Counted from the first letter of the stretch, positions 25,575 to 34,531 are shown. The stretch is 64,000 nt of DNA from Streptomyces sp. V4I2 (GCF_030817655.1 NZ_JAUSZM010000003.1:7130001-7194000), one strand, 5' to 3'. A program made the numbers and translations. The notes: generated by a model from the sequence alone, not told the origin.

Positions 25575-27365
25575 ATGGGCTGTGACCTGCAGCTACGCTC
25601 CGCCACTTTGGAGGATCTCGAGTGGATCCACGAACTGCGTCACCGGGTGTACGCACAGGAGTTGGGCCAGCATGCGCCGGATCCGGCCGGGCGGCTGCGC
25701 GACGGACTGGACGGCGACAACGTCTACCTGGTCGCGGCGCGGGGCTCGGCACGCATCGGCTTCGTCAGCCTGACTCCGCCCTGGCTGGGGCGCTACGCGC
25801 TCGACAAGTACCTGACCCGTGACGAGCTGCCGCTGCTGACCGAGGACGATGTGTTCGAGGTGCGGATCCTCACCGTCGAGCCGCGCTGGCGGGCCTCCGC
25901 GGCGGCACCGCTGCTGATGTACGCGGCGCTGCGCTGGATCGCCGCCCGGGGCGGTCGCCGGGTGGTGGTGATGGGGCGCACCGAGCTGCTCGCCATGTAC
26001 CGGGCCGCCGGCCTGCGCCCGGTCGGCCGTACCGTCCACAGCGGTGCGTTGACGTTCGAGGTGCTGACGGGCGACGTGACCGAGCTGACGAAGGCCACGA
26101 TGGACCGCTACCGCACCACGCTGGAGCGTCTGCGGTCCGAGGTGGACTGGCGGCTGGACGTGCCGTTCGCACCCCGGCCGGACGGCTGCGAGCACGGCGG
26201 CGCCTCGTTCACGGCCGTCGGGACGGACTTCCGCAGCCTGCACCGGCGTCATCAGGTCGTCGCGGCCGACGTGCTGGACGCCTGGTTCCCGCCGGCCCCC
26301 GGAGTGCGGGCGGCGCTCGCGGACGATCCGGACTGGGCCGCCCGGACCTCGCCGCCGACCGGCGCCGAGGGACTGCTGGCGGAGATCGCCGCGGCCCGGG
26401 CGCTGCCGACCGGGACACTCGCGGTGGGCGCCGGTTCGTCCGACCTGATCTTCAGGGCGTTCGGCCAGTGGCTGACCCCGGAGAGCAGGGTGCTTCTGAT
26501 GGACCCGGGCTACGGCGAGTACGCCCACGTCACGGAGCGGGTGATCGGATGCCGGGTGGACCGGTTCCGGTTGCGCCGCGAGGACGGCTGGCGGATCGAT
26601 CCGGCCCGGCTGTCCGCTGCCGTCGCCTCCGGCCGCTACGACCTCGTGGTGGTGGTCAACCCGAACAACCCGACCGGACGCCACGCACCGGCCGCGGAAC
26701 TGCGCTCCGTGATCGCCGCCGCACCGGCTCGAACCCGTTGGTGGATCGACGAGGCATACCTCGGCTATGTCGACATGGCCGAGTCGCTCGCCGGCCTCGC
26801 CGCGACGGACCCGCGGGTGGTGGTCTGCAGCTCGCTGTCCAAGATGTACGCCCTGTCCGGTATGCGGGCCGCGTACCTGGTGGCCGAGCCGACCACCGCG
26901 GCCCAGCTACGTCTGCGGACACCGCCCTGGCCGGTCAGCCTCCCGGCACAACTGGCCGCGGTGGCAGCCCTGCGCGACCCGGCGTACTACAGCGCCTGCT
27001 GGCTGCGCACCCACGCGCTGCGCCGGCAGCTCGCCGCCGACCTGGCCGACCTGGCCTGTTCGGACGAGGCCCTGGTGGTCGAGGAGGGCGTGGCGAACTT
27101 CCTCACCGTGACCCTGCCGTCCGGCGGGCCGAGCGCCGCACAGCTGGTGAACGAGTGCCGCCGCCGCGATGTCTACCTGCGCGACCTGTCGCCGATGTCC
27201 TCGGAGTACCAGGGCCGCACCGTCCGCATTGCCGTCAAGGACACCGCCGAGAACGCGCGCATCGTGGCCGCCTGTCAGGCCGCCCTGGACGTGCTGCTGC
27301 CGCGTGCGGCGGCCTCGCTCCCTTCGACGCCTGAGGGCGTTGCCGCCGCCGGAGCCGCTCGGTGA
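25575..27365 (+). CDS. GNAT-aminotransferase fusion protein
   Basis: 596-aa two-domain protein. Residues 1-185 are GNAT-like (LRSATLEDLEWIHELRHRVY, FEVRILTVEPRWRASAAAPL). Residues about 215-580 are a fold-type I aminotransferase of the HisC-like class: substrate/PLP regions VGAGSSDLIFRAFGQWL, VVVNPNNPTGRH, the Asp/Tyr in WWIDEAYLGY, and the PLP lysine in CSSLSKMYALSGMRAAYL. The GNAT glycine loop is weak, so that part may bind rather than catalyse. ATG at 25575 with AGAGG upstream. Overlaps the CdsA-like gene by 4 bases. Substrate unknown; a lipid or phosphonate amino compound is conceivable from the partner. Confidence 0.88.
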   Translation: MGCDLQLRSATLEDLEWIHELRHRVYAQELGQHAPDPAGRLRDGLDGDNVYLVAARGSARIGFVSLTPPWLGRYALDKYLTRDELPLLTEDDVFEVRILTVEPRWRASAAAPLLMYAALRWIAARGGRRVVVMGRTELLAMYRAAGLRPVGRTVHSGALTFEVLTGDVTELTKATMDRYRTTLERLRSEVDWRLDVPFAPRPDGCEHGGASFTAVGTDFRSLHRRHQVVAADVLDAWFPPAPGVRAALADDPDWAARTSPPTGAEGLLAEIAAARALPTGTLAVGAGSSDLIFRAFGQWLTPESRVLLMDPGYGEYAHVTERVIGCRVDRFRLRREDGWRIDPARLSAAVASGRYDLVVVVNPNNPTGRHAPAAELRSVIAAAPARTRWWIDEAYLGYVDMAESLAGLAATDPRVVVCSSLSKMYALSGMRAAYLVAEPTTAAQLRLRTPPWPVSLPAQLAAVAALRDPAYYSACWLRTHALRRQLAADLADLACSDEALVVEEGVANFLTVTLPSGGPSAAQLVNECRRRDVYLRDLSPMSSEYQGRTVRIAVKDTAENARIVAACQAALDVLLPRAAASLPSTPEGVAAAGAAR

Positions 27366-28165
27366 TCACCGTGGCCTCCCTGGCGCCCTACCTCGGTGGG
27401 GCGCTGGCGCTCGGCGGCATCGCGGTGGCCGCGTCCCGGCGCCGCGAGCTGCTGATCCGGTGGTGCGCCTGGGCGGTCGGAGTGCCCCTGGTCACCGGTG
27501 CGTTCTGGCTGGGCCGTCCGGGCGCCGCGGCCGTCGCCATCGCGGTCGGGGTGATCGCGGTGCTGGAGTTCGGCGGGCTGATGCGGCTGGGCCGGCCGGA
27601 CCGGGCGGTGCTGGCCGCGGCGGTGGCGGGCGTGGTGCTGACCGCCTGGCTGGCGCCCGGGCAGGAGCTCCGGGCGGCCGCGATCGGGGCGCTCGCGGTG
27701 GCCGCGGTGCCGCTCCTGGCCGGCGACGCCGACCACGGCCTGCACCGGCTCGGCGCCGGGCTCCTCGGGCTGGCCTGGCTGAGTGTGCTGGCCGCGCTGG
27801 TGCCGCTCGGGGCGAGTGCGCTGGCGTTGTTCGTGGCGGTCTCGGTCGCCGACATCGTGGCGTACTTCGCCGGTCAACGGCTGGGCGGGCCGCGGCTGTC
27901 GCCCCTCTCCCCGGCCAAGCGGTGGAGCGGGACCCTGGCCGGGGCCGCGGCCGGCCTCGGCGTGCTCGCCGTGCTGTCCGCGCTGAGCTGGCCGATGGCG
28001 GTTGCGGTGGCGGTCGGCGGCCCGGCCGGCGACCTGCTCGAATCCATGGTCAAGAGAGGTGTGCAGACGAAGGACGCCGGCCACTGGCTGCCCGGCTCCG
28101 GCGGCCTGCTGGACCGGATCGACTCGCTGCTCGTCGCGCTGGCCGTCCTGCTCGTTCTGCGCTGA
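27362..28165 (+). CDS. CdsA-like phosphatidate cytidylyltransferase
   Basis: 267-aa integral membrane protein with about eight hydrophobic segments. The C-terminal CTP_transf_1 signature is present as SMVKRGVQTKDAGHWLPG then GGLLDRIDSLL (residues 222-253). It also keeps the SVADIVAYFAGQRLG segment and SPAKRWSGT. Canonical enzymes convert phosphatidic acid and CTP to CDP-diacylglycerol. GTG start at 27362 overlaps the previous stop (GTGA), so it is translationally coupled to the GNAT-aminotransferase. A housekeeping cdsA is expected elsewhere in a Streptomyces genome, so this is likely a specialised paralogue. Confidence 0.87.
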   Translation: MITVASLAPYLGGALALGGIAVAASRRRELLIRWCAWAVGVPLVTGAFWLGRPGAAAVAIAVGVIAVLEFGGLMRLGRPDRAVLAAAVAGVVLTAWLAPGQELRAAAIGALAVAAVPLLAGDADHGLHRLGAGLLGLAWLSVLAALVPLGASALALFVAVSVADIVAYFAGQRLGGPRLSPLSPAKRWSGTLAGAAAGLGVLAVLSALSWPMAVAVAVGGPAGDLLESMVKRGVQTKDAGHWLPGSGGLLDRIDSLLVALAVLLVLR

Positions 28166-28492
28166 CCTGTGCCGAGAGCCCGACACTGGGCGGATCGCGA
28201 CCAGGATGGGGCCGCGGCCGCATCCTCCGGCGTCGACGGTGAGGACGACGACGGCCGCCGCGGCGGTCAGGTCGCGGACGGCCTGCCGCCTGCCTCGGCG
28301 GGGAAGTCGTCGCTGCCGAGCAGCCGTTCGCCGACGTACGGGACGTGGGCGGCGGGGGACCTCGGGCGACCAGGCTCCTTCGCGCCGCTGATGGCGCGAG
28401 TGGTGGGCAGCGTGCCGTGCCGGCAGGGATCGGTGATCTCCTCGGCGCGCAGGGCGGCATGGGGCACGCGGCGGGCTGCGCGGGCCGACACG
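28166..28492. other. Gene-free gap between CdsA-like gene and sodN
   Basis: 327 bp with no convincing gene. A 74-codon frame on the minus strand (28267-28491) has no ribosome site, no recognisable domain and ordinary shadow composition. No repeat was detected. Confidence 0.45.
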
Positions 28493-28535
28493 CCGAAGGG
28501 GCCCGACCGGAGTTCGTCCGGTCGGGCCCCTTCGG
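28493..28535. terminator. Strong terminator downstream of sodN
   Basis: Perfect 18-bp stem, left arm CCGAAGGGGCCCGACCGG (28493-28510), right arm its complement (28518-28535), loop AGTTCGT. It is 60 bp past the sodN stop and also faces the CdsA-like gene, so it is probably bidirectional. Confidence 0.88.
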
Positions 28536-28594
28536 ATTGCCCATAGACCCGCGATGGTGCACCGATCGCCGGTCGGGCGCAGGCTGACGGAAGG

Positions 28595-28990
28595 TCAGGC
28601 CTTCTTGGTCTCCCAGAAGATCTTGTCGATCTGGGCGATGTAGTCCAGGGCCTTCTGGCCCGTGGCCGGGTCGGTCGACGCCTTGGCGGCCGAGAGGGCC
28701 TTCAGGGCGTCGTTGACCAGCTGGTGCAGCTCCGGGTACTTCTCGAAGTGCGGGGGCTTGAAGTAGTCGCTCCACAGCACGGAGACGTGGTGCTTCGCCA
28801 GCTCGGCACGCTGCTCCTTGATGACGGTGGCGCGCGCCTGGAAGTGCGGGTCGTCGTTGGCGGCCATCTTTTCCTGGACGGCCTTGACCGACTCGGCCTC
28901 GATGCGGGCCTGGGCCGGGTCGTACACGCCGCAGGGCAGGTCGCAGTGGGCGCTGACCTTGACCTTGGGGGCGAACAGGCGGGAAAGCAT
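28595..28990 (-). CDS. sodN: Nickel superoxide dismutase SodN
   Basis: 131-aa precursor of Ni-SOD, which disproportionates superoxide. The 14-residue propeptide MLSRLFAPKVKVSA is followed by the nickel hook HCDLPCGVYDP; after cleavage His1, Cys2 and Cys6 bind nickel. ATG at 28990 was chosen because it gives the exact known precursor length and has GAAGGA 6 bp upstream; a TTG two codons upstream is less likely. Divergent from sodX, the processing protease. In S. coelicolor, sodN translation is repressed under low nickel by a small RNA processed from sodF mRNA pairing near the start; the leader at 28991-29030 is the place to look for that pairing. Confidence 0.98.
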   Translation of the reverse strand: MLSRLFAPKVKVSAHCDLPCGVYDPAQARIEAESVKAVQEKMAANDDPHFQARATVIKEQRAELAKHHVSVLWSDYFKPPHFEKYPELHQLVNDALKALSAAKASTDPATGQKALDYIAQIDKIFWETKKA

Positions 28991-29134
28991 GCGCAATCCT
29001 TCCTCGTGATCGTCTTCTCAGGTGCGACATTACTCCCCGAGGGAAGGGATTTCGCGAGTGCCCCCATGGGCTTAGGACAAAAGTCCGGGGTCAGACTGAG
29101 ACTGGTGGAGGAACGGACCGGGGAGGTGCCGGCG

Positions 29135-29569
29135 ATGCCGGAGCTGTCGCAGGAGACCGAGCGCAGGGGGGCCGTACTGCCTTTCGGGCTGGCCGAGGTG
29201 ACCGGGCCGTCCATGGTGCCCACGCTCAGTCACGGGGATCAGCTCGTCGTGCAGTGGGGGGCTCGGGTCAGGCCCGGTGACGTGGTCGTCCTGCGCCATC
29301 CGTTCCAACAGGACCTGCTCGTCGTCAAGCGGGCCGCGCAGCGGCGCGAGGGCGGCTGGTGGGTGCTCGGGGACAACGCGTACGCCGGCGGCGACAGCAC
29401 CGACTACGGGACCGTGCCGGACGAACTGGTGCTCGGCAAGGTCCGGTTCCGCTACCGGCCGCGCAGGCCGGATCAGCGCTCGCCGTTCGCCGCGGTGCGC
29501 TGGGCGCTGTCGGCCGCGAGGCCGGTCTTCTCCGACCGGTCGGCCTCCAGGCGCTTGCGGGCGCGGTAG
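29135..29569 (+). CDS. sodX: Ni-SOD maturation protease SodX
   Basis: 144-aa S26 signal-peptidase-like protease that removes the SodN propeptide. The catalytic Ser lies in TGPSMVPTLSHGD near residue 25 and the Lys in DLLVVKRAAQRR near 65; WVLGDNAYAGGDSTDYG near 80 is the third S26 box. No membrane anchor, consistent with a cytoplasmic substrate. ATG at 29135 has GGAGG 8 bp upstream; longer in-frame starts exist. Its last 97 bp overlap the convergent CGNR gene. Confidence 0.93.
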   Translation: MPELSQETERRGAVLPFGLAEVTGPSMVPTLSHGDQLVVQWGARVRPGDVVVLRHPFQQDLLVVKRAAQRREGGWWVLGDNAYAGGDSTDYGTVPDELVLGKVRFRYRPRRPDQRSPFAAVRWALSAARPVFSDRSASRRLRAR

Positions 29570-30102
29570 GCCGCCACGTTGGCTCGGGTGGCGCAGCGGT
29601 CGGAGCAGTAGCGCCGCGAGCGGTTCGTGGACGTGTCGAGGTAGGCGTTGCGGCACGGCGCGGCCTCGCACAGGCCGAGGCGGTCGACGCCGTACTCCGT
29701 GAGGTGGAAGGCGAGGCCCATCGCCGCGATGGCCGCGTAGCCCGCGGTCGCGTTCGACGGGTGGTCCGCCAGGTGCATGTGCCACAGCGGGCGGCCCTCG
29801 TCGTCCCGGTAGTCGTGGCCGGAGATCTGCGGGCTCACCGGGAACTCCAGGAGGAGTGAGTTCAGCAGGTCGACGGCCAGGGTCTCGCTGTCGGCGTCCG
29901 CCGCCTCGAAGACCGCCCGGAGCCGGGCCCGTACGCCCCGGAAGCGGGTGACGTCGGCGTCCGTGGCGCGCCGGGCCACCCCTTCGTTGCCGCCGAAGAG
30001 GTCGTGGATTGCCTCGACGGATGTCAGCGCGTCCTTGCCCCGGGCCGGTTCCTCGCTGTTGACGAGTCGTACGGCGTAGTCCGAGTAATAGGCCAGTTCC
30101 AC
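29473..30102 (-). CDS. CGNR zinc-finger regulator
   Basis: 209-aa protein of the ABATE/CGNR type. The N-terminal helical domain (1-130; AVRLVNSEEPARGKDAL) is thought to bind a ligand, and the C-terminal finger has CEAAPCRNAYLDTSTNR followed by RRYCSDRCATRANVAAYR (about 145-182). These are putative transcription factors linked to stress or antibiotic response. GTG start at 30102. It is convergent with and overlaps sodX by 97 bp, and diverges from the methyltransferase gene, which is a plausible target. Confidence 0.88.
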   Translation of the reverse strand: MELAYYSDYAVRLVNSEEPARGKDALTSVEAIHDLFGGNEGVARRATDADVTRFRGVRARLRAVFEAADADSETLAVDLLNSLLLEFPVSPQISGHDYRDDEGRPLWHMHLADHPSNATAGYAAIAAMGLAFHLTEYGVDRLGLCEAAPCRNAYLDTSTNRSRRYCSDRCATRANVAAYRARKRLEADRSEKTGLAADSAQRTAANGER

Positions 30103-30174
30103 TTGTAGTCCTTACGGAGGCGTTCTATGGTCGTCGGGCGGTCGGGGTAACAGCCGGTCGTGCATCCAGGGTAT

Positions 30175-30204
30175 TACGTGACGTCTATGACGTGACATCG
30201 TGAC
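30175..30204. promoter_or_regulatory. GTGAC direct repeats in the CGNR/methyltransferase gap
   Basis: ACGTGACGT (30177-30185), ACGTGACAT (30190-30198) and TCGTGACGG (30198-30206) give three near-identical 9-mers at 13 and 8 bp spacing, immediately before the methyltransferase ribosome site. Candidate operator for the divergent regulator. Confidence 0.4.
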
Positions 30205-30215
30205 GGAGGGGCTCG

Positions 30216-30992
30216 ATGACGGACACGAACACGGACACCACCACGGCCGGTACCGACTGGCAGGCCTGGCAGCAGAGCTGGGACCGGCAGCAGGAGTGGT
30301 ACATGCCCGACCGGGAGGAACGCTTCCGGATCATGCTCGACATGGTCGAGGCCCTCGTCGGCACCGCCCCGCGCGTCCTGGACCTCGCGTGCGGCACGGG
30401 AAGTATCACGGCCAGGCTCCTCGCCCGGTTCCCGGAGGCCACCAGCACGGGCGTCGACCTCGACCCGGCGCTCCTCGCCATCGCCGAGGGCACCTTCGCG
30501 GGCGACGAGCGGGTCTCCCTCGTCACCGCCGACCTCAAGGATCCCGACTGGCCGTCGAGGCTGCCGTACGAGTCGTACGACGCCGTCCTGACCGCCACGG
30601 CCCTGCACTGGCTGCACAGCGATCCCCTCGCGGCCCTCTACGGTCAGGTCGCGGAACTCGTCCGCGACGGCGGTGTCTTCATGAACGCGGACCACATGAT
30701 CGACGACACCACGCCCAGGATCAACGCGGCCGAGCGGGCGCGGCGGCATGCGGGCATGGAACAGGCCAAGGCCGACGGCGCCCTCGACTGGGCCGAGTGG
30801 TGGCAGGTCGCCGCCAAGGACCCCGTCCTCGCCGGGCCCACGGCCCAGCGCTTCGCGATCTACGGCGAGCACGCCGACGGCGACATGCCGCCCGCCGCAT
30901 GGCACGCGCGCGTGCTGCGCGAGAAGGGCTTCGGGGAGGCGCGTCCGGTGTGGTGCTCGCCGTCGGACACGCTGCTGCTGGCGCTGAAGTAG
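30216..30992 (+). CDS. Class I SAM-dependent methyltransferase
   Basis: 258-aa soluble methyltransferase. The SAM-binding motif I is VLDLACGTGSITARLL near residue 52, motif II TGVDLDPALL near 77 and motif IV AVLTATALHWLHSDP near 115 (methyltransf_25 type). The N-terminus WQAWQQSWDRQQEWYMPDRE is family-specific. Substrate unknown. ATG at 30216 follows GGAGGGG. Stands alone, divergent from the CGNR regulator. Confidence 0.9.
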   Translation: MTDTNTDTTTAGTDWQAWQQSWDRQQEWYMPDREERFRIMLDMVEALVGTAPRVLDLACGTGSITARLLARFPEATSTGVDLDPALLAIAEGTFAGDERVSLVTADLKDPDWPSRLPYESYDAVLTATALHWLHSDPLAALYGQVAELVRDGGVFMNADHMIDDTTPRINAAERARRHAGMEQAKADGALDWAEWWQVAAKDPVLAGPTAQRFAIYGEHADGDMPPAAWHARVLREKGFGEARPVWCSPSDTLLLALK

Positions 30993-31010
30993 CGCCGGAG
31001 AATACGGCAA

Positions 31011-31070
31011 GGGGCGGTACGGCGAAGGGCGGTACGGAAAGGGGCGGTACGGAGATCTCCGTACCGCCCC
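31011..31070. terminator. Repeated GGGCGGTACGG motif ending in a 30-bp perfect palindrome
   Basis: GGGCGGTACGG occurs at 31012, 31028 and 31042. The last is the left arm of a perfect palindrome (left GGGGCGGTACGGAGA at 31041-31055, right arm its complement to 31070), between the convergent methyltransferase and ABC-transporter genes. Acts as a bidirectional terminator. Confidence 0.8.
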
Positions 31071-31100
31071 TGCTCTGTTCAGCCTCTGTTCAGCGAAGCG

Positions 31101-31862
31101 TCACAGCACCTTGGACAGGAACGACTGCGTCCGCTCGTGCTGCGGGTTCGTCAGGACGTCCCGCGGGTCGCCGGACTCGACCACCACGCCGTCGTCCATG
31201 AAGACCAGGCTGTCGCCCACCTCGCGGGCGAAGCCCATCTCGTGGGTGACGACGATCATCGTCATGCCGGACTCGGCGAGGTCGCGCATGACGTCGAGGA
31301 CGTCACCGACCAGCTCCGGGTCCAGGGCCGAGGTCGGCTCGTCGAAGAGCATCAGCTTCGGGTCCATGGCCAGCGCGCGGGCGATCGCCACGCGCTGCTG
31401 CTGGCCGCCGGAGAGCTGCGAGGGATAGGCGCTCGCCTTGTCGGCCAGCCCCACGCGTTCGAGCAGCTGGCCCGCGCGCTCCCGGGCCTGTGCCCTGCTG
31501 ATGCCCTTGACCTGGACCGGCGCCTCCATGATGTTGTCCATCGCCGTCATGTGCGGGAACAGGTTGAAGCGCTGGAAGACCATGCCGATGTCCCGGCGCT
31601 TGAGAGCGACCTCGCTGTCCTTCAGCTCGTACAGCTTGTCGCCCTTCTGGCGGTAGCCGACCAGCTCGCCGTCGACGTACAGACGGCCCGCGTTGATCTT
31701 CTCCAGGTGGTTGATGCACCTGAGGAACGTGGACTTGCCGGAACCGGAGGGGCCGATGAGGCAGAACACCTCGCCGGACTTCACTTCCAGGTCGATGCCC
31801 TTGAGGACTTCGACCAGACCGAAGGACTTGTGGACGCCCTCGGCCTTCACCATGGCGGTCAT
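31101..31862 (-). CDS. Amino acid ABC transporter ATP-binding protein
   Basis: 253-aa ATPase of the GlnQ/HisP (polar amino acid) class. Walker A is GPSGSGKST near residue 37, Q-loop [16 protein letters not shown] signature [15 protein letters not shown] near 150 and Walker [16 protein letters not shown]. The H-loop THEMGFARE follows. ATG at 31862 overlaps the permease stop codon (ATGA). Third gene of a transporter operon with permease and binding protein; substrate likely glutamate/glutamine, cystine or a basic amino acid. Confidence 0.95.
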   Translation of the reverse strand: MTAMVKAEGVHKSFGLVEVLKGIDLEVKSGEVFCLIGPSGSGKSTFLRCINHLEKINAGRLYVDGELVGYRQKGDKLYELKDSEVALKRRDIGMVFQRFNLFPHMTAMDNIMEAPVQVKGISRAQARERAGQLLERVGLADKASAYPSQLSGGQQQRVAIARALAMDPKLMLFDEPTSALDPELVGDVLDVMRDLAESGMTMIVVTHEMGFAREVGDSLVFMDDGVVVESGDPRDVLTNPQHERTQSFLSKVL

Positions 31863-32806
31863 GCGGTGCCTCCCGCCGACGAGGAACGGTTCGACAGGGA
31901 CAGCAGGTTCGCCCTGATCTTCTGGAACGGTGTCGCCGGCAGGCTGCGGCTGGAACCGCGGGCGTAGTAGCGCTCCAGGTAGTACTGGCCGACGCTGAAG
32001 ATCGAGGTCAGCACCAGGTACCAGGCCGCGGCGAGGAACAGCATCTCGGCCGGGGCACCGGAGGTCTGGCCGATGTCCTGGGCGACGCGCAGCAGTTCCG
32101 AGTACTGGACGACGGACACCAGCGAGGTCGTCTTCAGCATGTTGATGACCTCGTTGCCCGTGGGCGGCACGATCACGCGCATCGCCTGCGGGACGACGAT
32201 CCGACGCAGCGTCTTGCTGTGGCTCATGCCCAGCGCGTGCGACGCCTCGGTCTGGCCCTCGTCGACCGAGAGCAGACCGGCCCGGCAGATCTCGGCCATG
32301 TAGGCCGCCTCGTTGAGGCCGAGGCCCAGCAGCGCCGTCAGGAACGGGGTCATGAACTGCGACCACTCGTCCTTGTAGATCGGCCCGAGGTTGATGGTCT
32401 CGAAGACCAGGCCCAGGTTGAACCAGACGATGAGCTGGACCAGGACCGGGGTGCCGCGGAAGAACCAGATGTAGAACCACGCGATGGACGAGGTGACCGG
32501 GTTCTTCGACAGGCGCATCACCGCCAGCAGGATGCCGCCGACGACGCCGATCAGCATGCACAACACCGTGAGCAGCAGCGTCTTGCCCACGCCGCTGAGG
32601 ATGCGGTCGTTGAAGAAGTAGTCCGGGATCGCCCCCCAGTTGATCCTGCCCTGGGAGAACGCGTAGATGACCCCGCCCAGCAGGGCGAGGGCGATGACGG
32701 CGGAGACGTACCGTCCGTAGTGACGGACCGGGATGGCCTTGATGGCCTCCGGGCCGGCCGGCGGGGTGTCCGCCGGCCCGTCCGTCTTGTCGATGTCAGC
32801 AGTCAC
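31859..32806 (-). CDS. Amino acid ABC transporter permease
   Basis: 315-aa membrane permease of the HisMQ/GlnP family. After a 30-residue cytoplasmic tail come about five to six membrane segments, the conserved [16 protein letters not shown] near residue 113 and the EAA loop [22 protein letters not shown] near 190 (given here as EASHALGMS). A fairly long external insert near [20 protein letters not shown] suggests lineage-specific shape. GTG start at 32806, 34 bp after the binding-protein gene. Forms a homodimer or pairs with an unlinked partner, as only one permease is in the operon. Confidence 0.93.
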   Translation of the reverse strand: MTADIDKTDGPADTPPAGPEAIKAIPVRHYGRYVSAVIALALLGGVIYAFSQGRINWGAIPDYFFNDRILSGVGKTLLLTVLCMLIGVVGGILLAVMRLSKNPVTSSIAWFYIWFFRGTPVLVQLIVWFNLGLVFETINLGPIYKDEWSQFMTPFLTALLGLGLNEAAYMAEICRAGLLSVDEGQTEASHALGMSHSKTLRRIVVPQAMRVIVPPTGNEVINMLKTTSLVSVVQYSELLRVAQDIGQTSGAPAEMLFLAAAWYLVLTSIFSVGQYYLERYYARGSSRSLPATPFQKIRANLLSLSNRSSSAGGTA

Positions 32807-32840
32807 GGGTGTTGCCTTTCAGTGGCCGCAGGCCGCGCGG

Positions 32841-33809
32841 TCACTTGCCGCCGTTGATGGTGGCTTCCTTGACGGCGCCGTCGGCGACGCCCCACTTCGT
32901 GATGATCTTGTCGTACTCGCCGTTCGCGATGATCGCGTCCAGCGCGGCCTTCAGGGCGTCCCGCAGCTGGGTGTCGTTCTTGGCGACCGCGATGCCGTAC
33001 GGGGCGGCCTCGACCTGCTCGCCGACCAGCTGGAAGTCGTTGCCCCCGCCGGAGGTCTTCACGGCGTACGCGGCGACCGGGAAGTCGGAGGAACCGGCGT
33101 CGGCGCCGCCCGCGCGCAGGCGGGTCTGGGCCTGCTGGTCGTTGTCGAAGGCCTCGATGGAGATCGTCTTGCCGCCGGTGCACTTCTTGGCCTCGGCCTT
33201 GGCGAGGTCCTCGGAGACCGTGCCCCGCTGCACCACGATCTTCTTGCCGCACAGGTCGGACCAGGACTTGATGCCCTGGTCGTCGCCCTTCTTGGTGTAG
33301 ATCGAGACACCGGCGGTGAAGTAGTCCACGAAGTCGACGCCCTCGCCGACCTTCTTGCCGGTGTCGGAGTCGACGCCCTCCTGGCGGTCCTTGGTGTCGG
33401 TCATCGCGGACATGGCGATGTCGTACCGGTCCGAGCGCAGACCCGTGATCAGCGTGTCGAAGGTGCCGTTCTCGAACTCGAACGTCACGCCGAGCTGCTT
33501 GCCCATGGCGGCCGCGAGATCGGGGTCGATGCCGACGGTCTTGCCGGAGCTGTCCTTGAACTCGACCGGCGCGTACGCGATGTCGGAACCGACCTTGATG
33601 ACGCCCGCGTCGCGGATCTCCTTCGGCAGCTTGTCGGCCAGCGGGGCCGCGCTCGCCGAGGGGGTGTCGGTGCTGTCCGAACCGCTGTCACTGTCATTCG
33701 TCTGGTCACCGCAGCCGGTGAGCAGCAGCGCGCCTGCGACCGCGATCGCACCGACCGCTGCTAGCCGGGAGTGCGCGGCGGTCGTACGACGGGTGGAGCT
33801 TGCGGTCAT
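32841..33809 (-). CDS. Amino acid-binding lipoprotein of ABC transporter
   Basis: 322-aa extracellular solute-binding protein of family 3. The lipoprotein signal peptide has a basic start (MTASSTRRT), a hydrophobic core (AAVGAIAVAGALLL) and the lipobox LLTGCG with Cys near residue 33; a Ser/Asp/Thr linker follows. Family motifs are VIKVGSDIAYAPVEF, VGIDPDLAAAMGKQLG, and DRYDIAMSAMTDTKDRQ. ATG at 33809 with GGAGGA upstream. First gene of the operon, so the most abundant product is expected. Tethered to the outer membrane face, it delivers substrate to the permease. Confidence 0.95.
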   Translation of the reverse strand: MTASSTRRTTAAHSRLAAVGAIAVAGALLLTGCGDQTNDSDSGSDSTDTPSASAAPLADKLPKEIRDAGVIKVGSDIAYAPVEFKDSSGKTVGIDPDLAAAMGKQLGVTFEFENGTFDTLITGLRSDRYDIAMSAMTDTKDRQEGVDSDTGKKVGEGVDFVDYFTAGVSIYTKKGDDQGIKSWSDLCGKKIVVQRGTVSEDLAKAEAKKCTGGKTISIEAFDNDQQAQTRLRAGGADAGSSDFPVAAYAVKTSGGGNDFQLVGEQVEAAPYGIAVAKNDTQLRDALKAALDAIIANGEYDKIITKWGVADGAVKEATINGGK

Positions 33810-34531
33810 GGTGGGTTCCTCCGGCGGATGGGTGGAGTTGCCGATGGGGCGGACGGCTGCCGATGGGTTCGGCAACTGCCATGGGACCTCGGCTGGTGCT
33901 TGGGTCCTGGGTCGACGAGAGCACACGTCTTCGAGTGTCGCGACCTCGTGTGATGACCGCATCTTGCCATTCGGACGAAGGCATTCAGGGGCGCAGCGAT
34001 GTCAAAATCGGATAACGGGCGACACCCGAACCACACCAGGTCGGTACATCCCGACCGCACCATCTGCGGGAATCCTCCCTTCCGGCCGCAAGATCTCCGG
34101 TACATCTCGGGATGTGGACGCCGGACCGGTGCAGGTCGGAGCGGGTTGAGCGCCGTTCAAGCACCCGTCAAGCCGATCTTGAGAGCTTGTGCCGGTATGT
34201 CCCATGATTCATGTCACCGGGTGGGTGGCGGGCAAGTGGCCGGTAAGTGGATGTCCGCATTCCGCCATGTGACCTTGCACGTATTGGACTCGTCCTCGGT
34301 GCGGTCCGTCCGGTAAGAAGGTTCTTTACACCCCTCATCCGGGGCTCAGGGCGCGTGTGCGGCGCGCCCGTCGCGTATGGCTCGTACGTACCCCGTGCGG
34401 GTGCGGCACCAGATGCAGCAGATGCAGATGCAGCACAGGTGCAGCACTACCAGGGCCGTCCGCGGTGCCCGCCCACTTCTCAACCAGGAGTGGCCACCCT
34501 CAAACCATGAAGACCTAAGGGGTAAGACAAA
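33810..34531. promoter_or_regulatory. Long divergent promoter region of the ABC transporter and malic enzyme genes
   Basis: 722 bp without a supported gene. It contains a leader hairpin for the binding-protein gene (33836-33877), a near-palindrome GTAAGAAGGTTCTTTAC (34313-34329) that may be an operator, and a short ATGCAG-rich stretch at 34410-34445. A frame starting near 34377 with repeated Gln-Met codons runs into the malic enzyme gene in another phase and lacks support. Much of the rest is unassigned. Confidence 0.4.
33836..33877 (-). other. Leader hairpin of the amino-acid-binding protein mRNA
   Basis: AGTTGCCGA (33836-33844) and TCGGCAACT (33869-33877) are perfect complements around 24 bases that carry a second GCCGATGGG copy. 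It lies just upstream of the ribosome site and could modulate translation or be an mRNA stabiliser. Confidence 0.35.

Noticed and set aside
28267-28491. 74-codon frame between the CdsA-like gene and sodN
   Set aside because: No ribosome site, no domain, and part of it lies in the sodN terminator.
34377-34531. Leader peptide with repeated Gln-Met codons before the malic enzyme gene
   Set aside because: No ribosome site or terminator/antiterminator pair; the frame runs into the enzyme gene without stopping.
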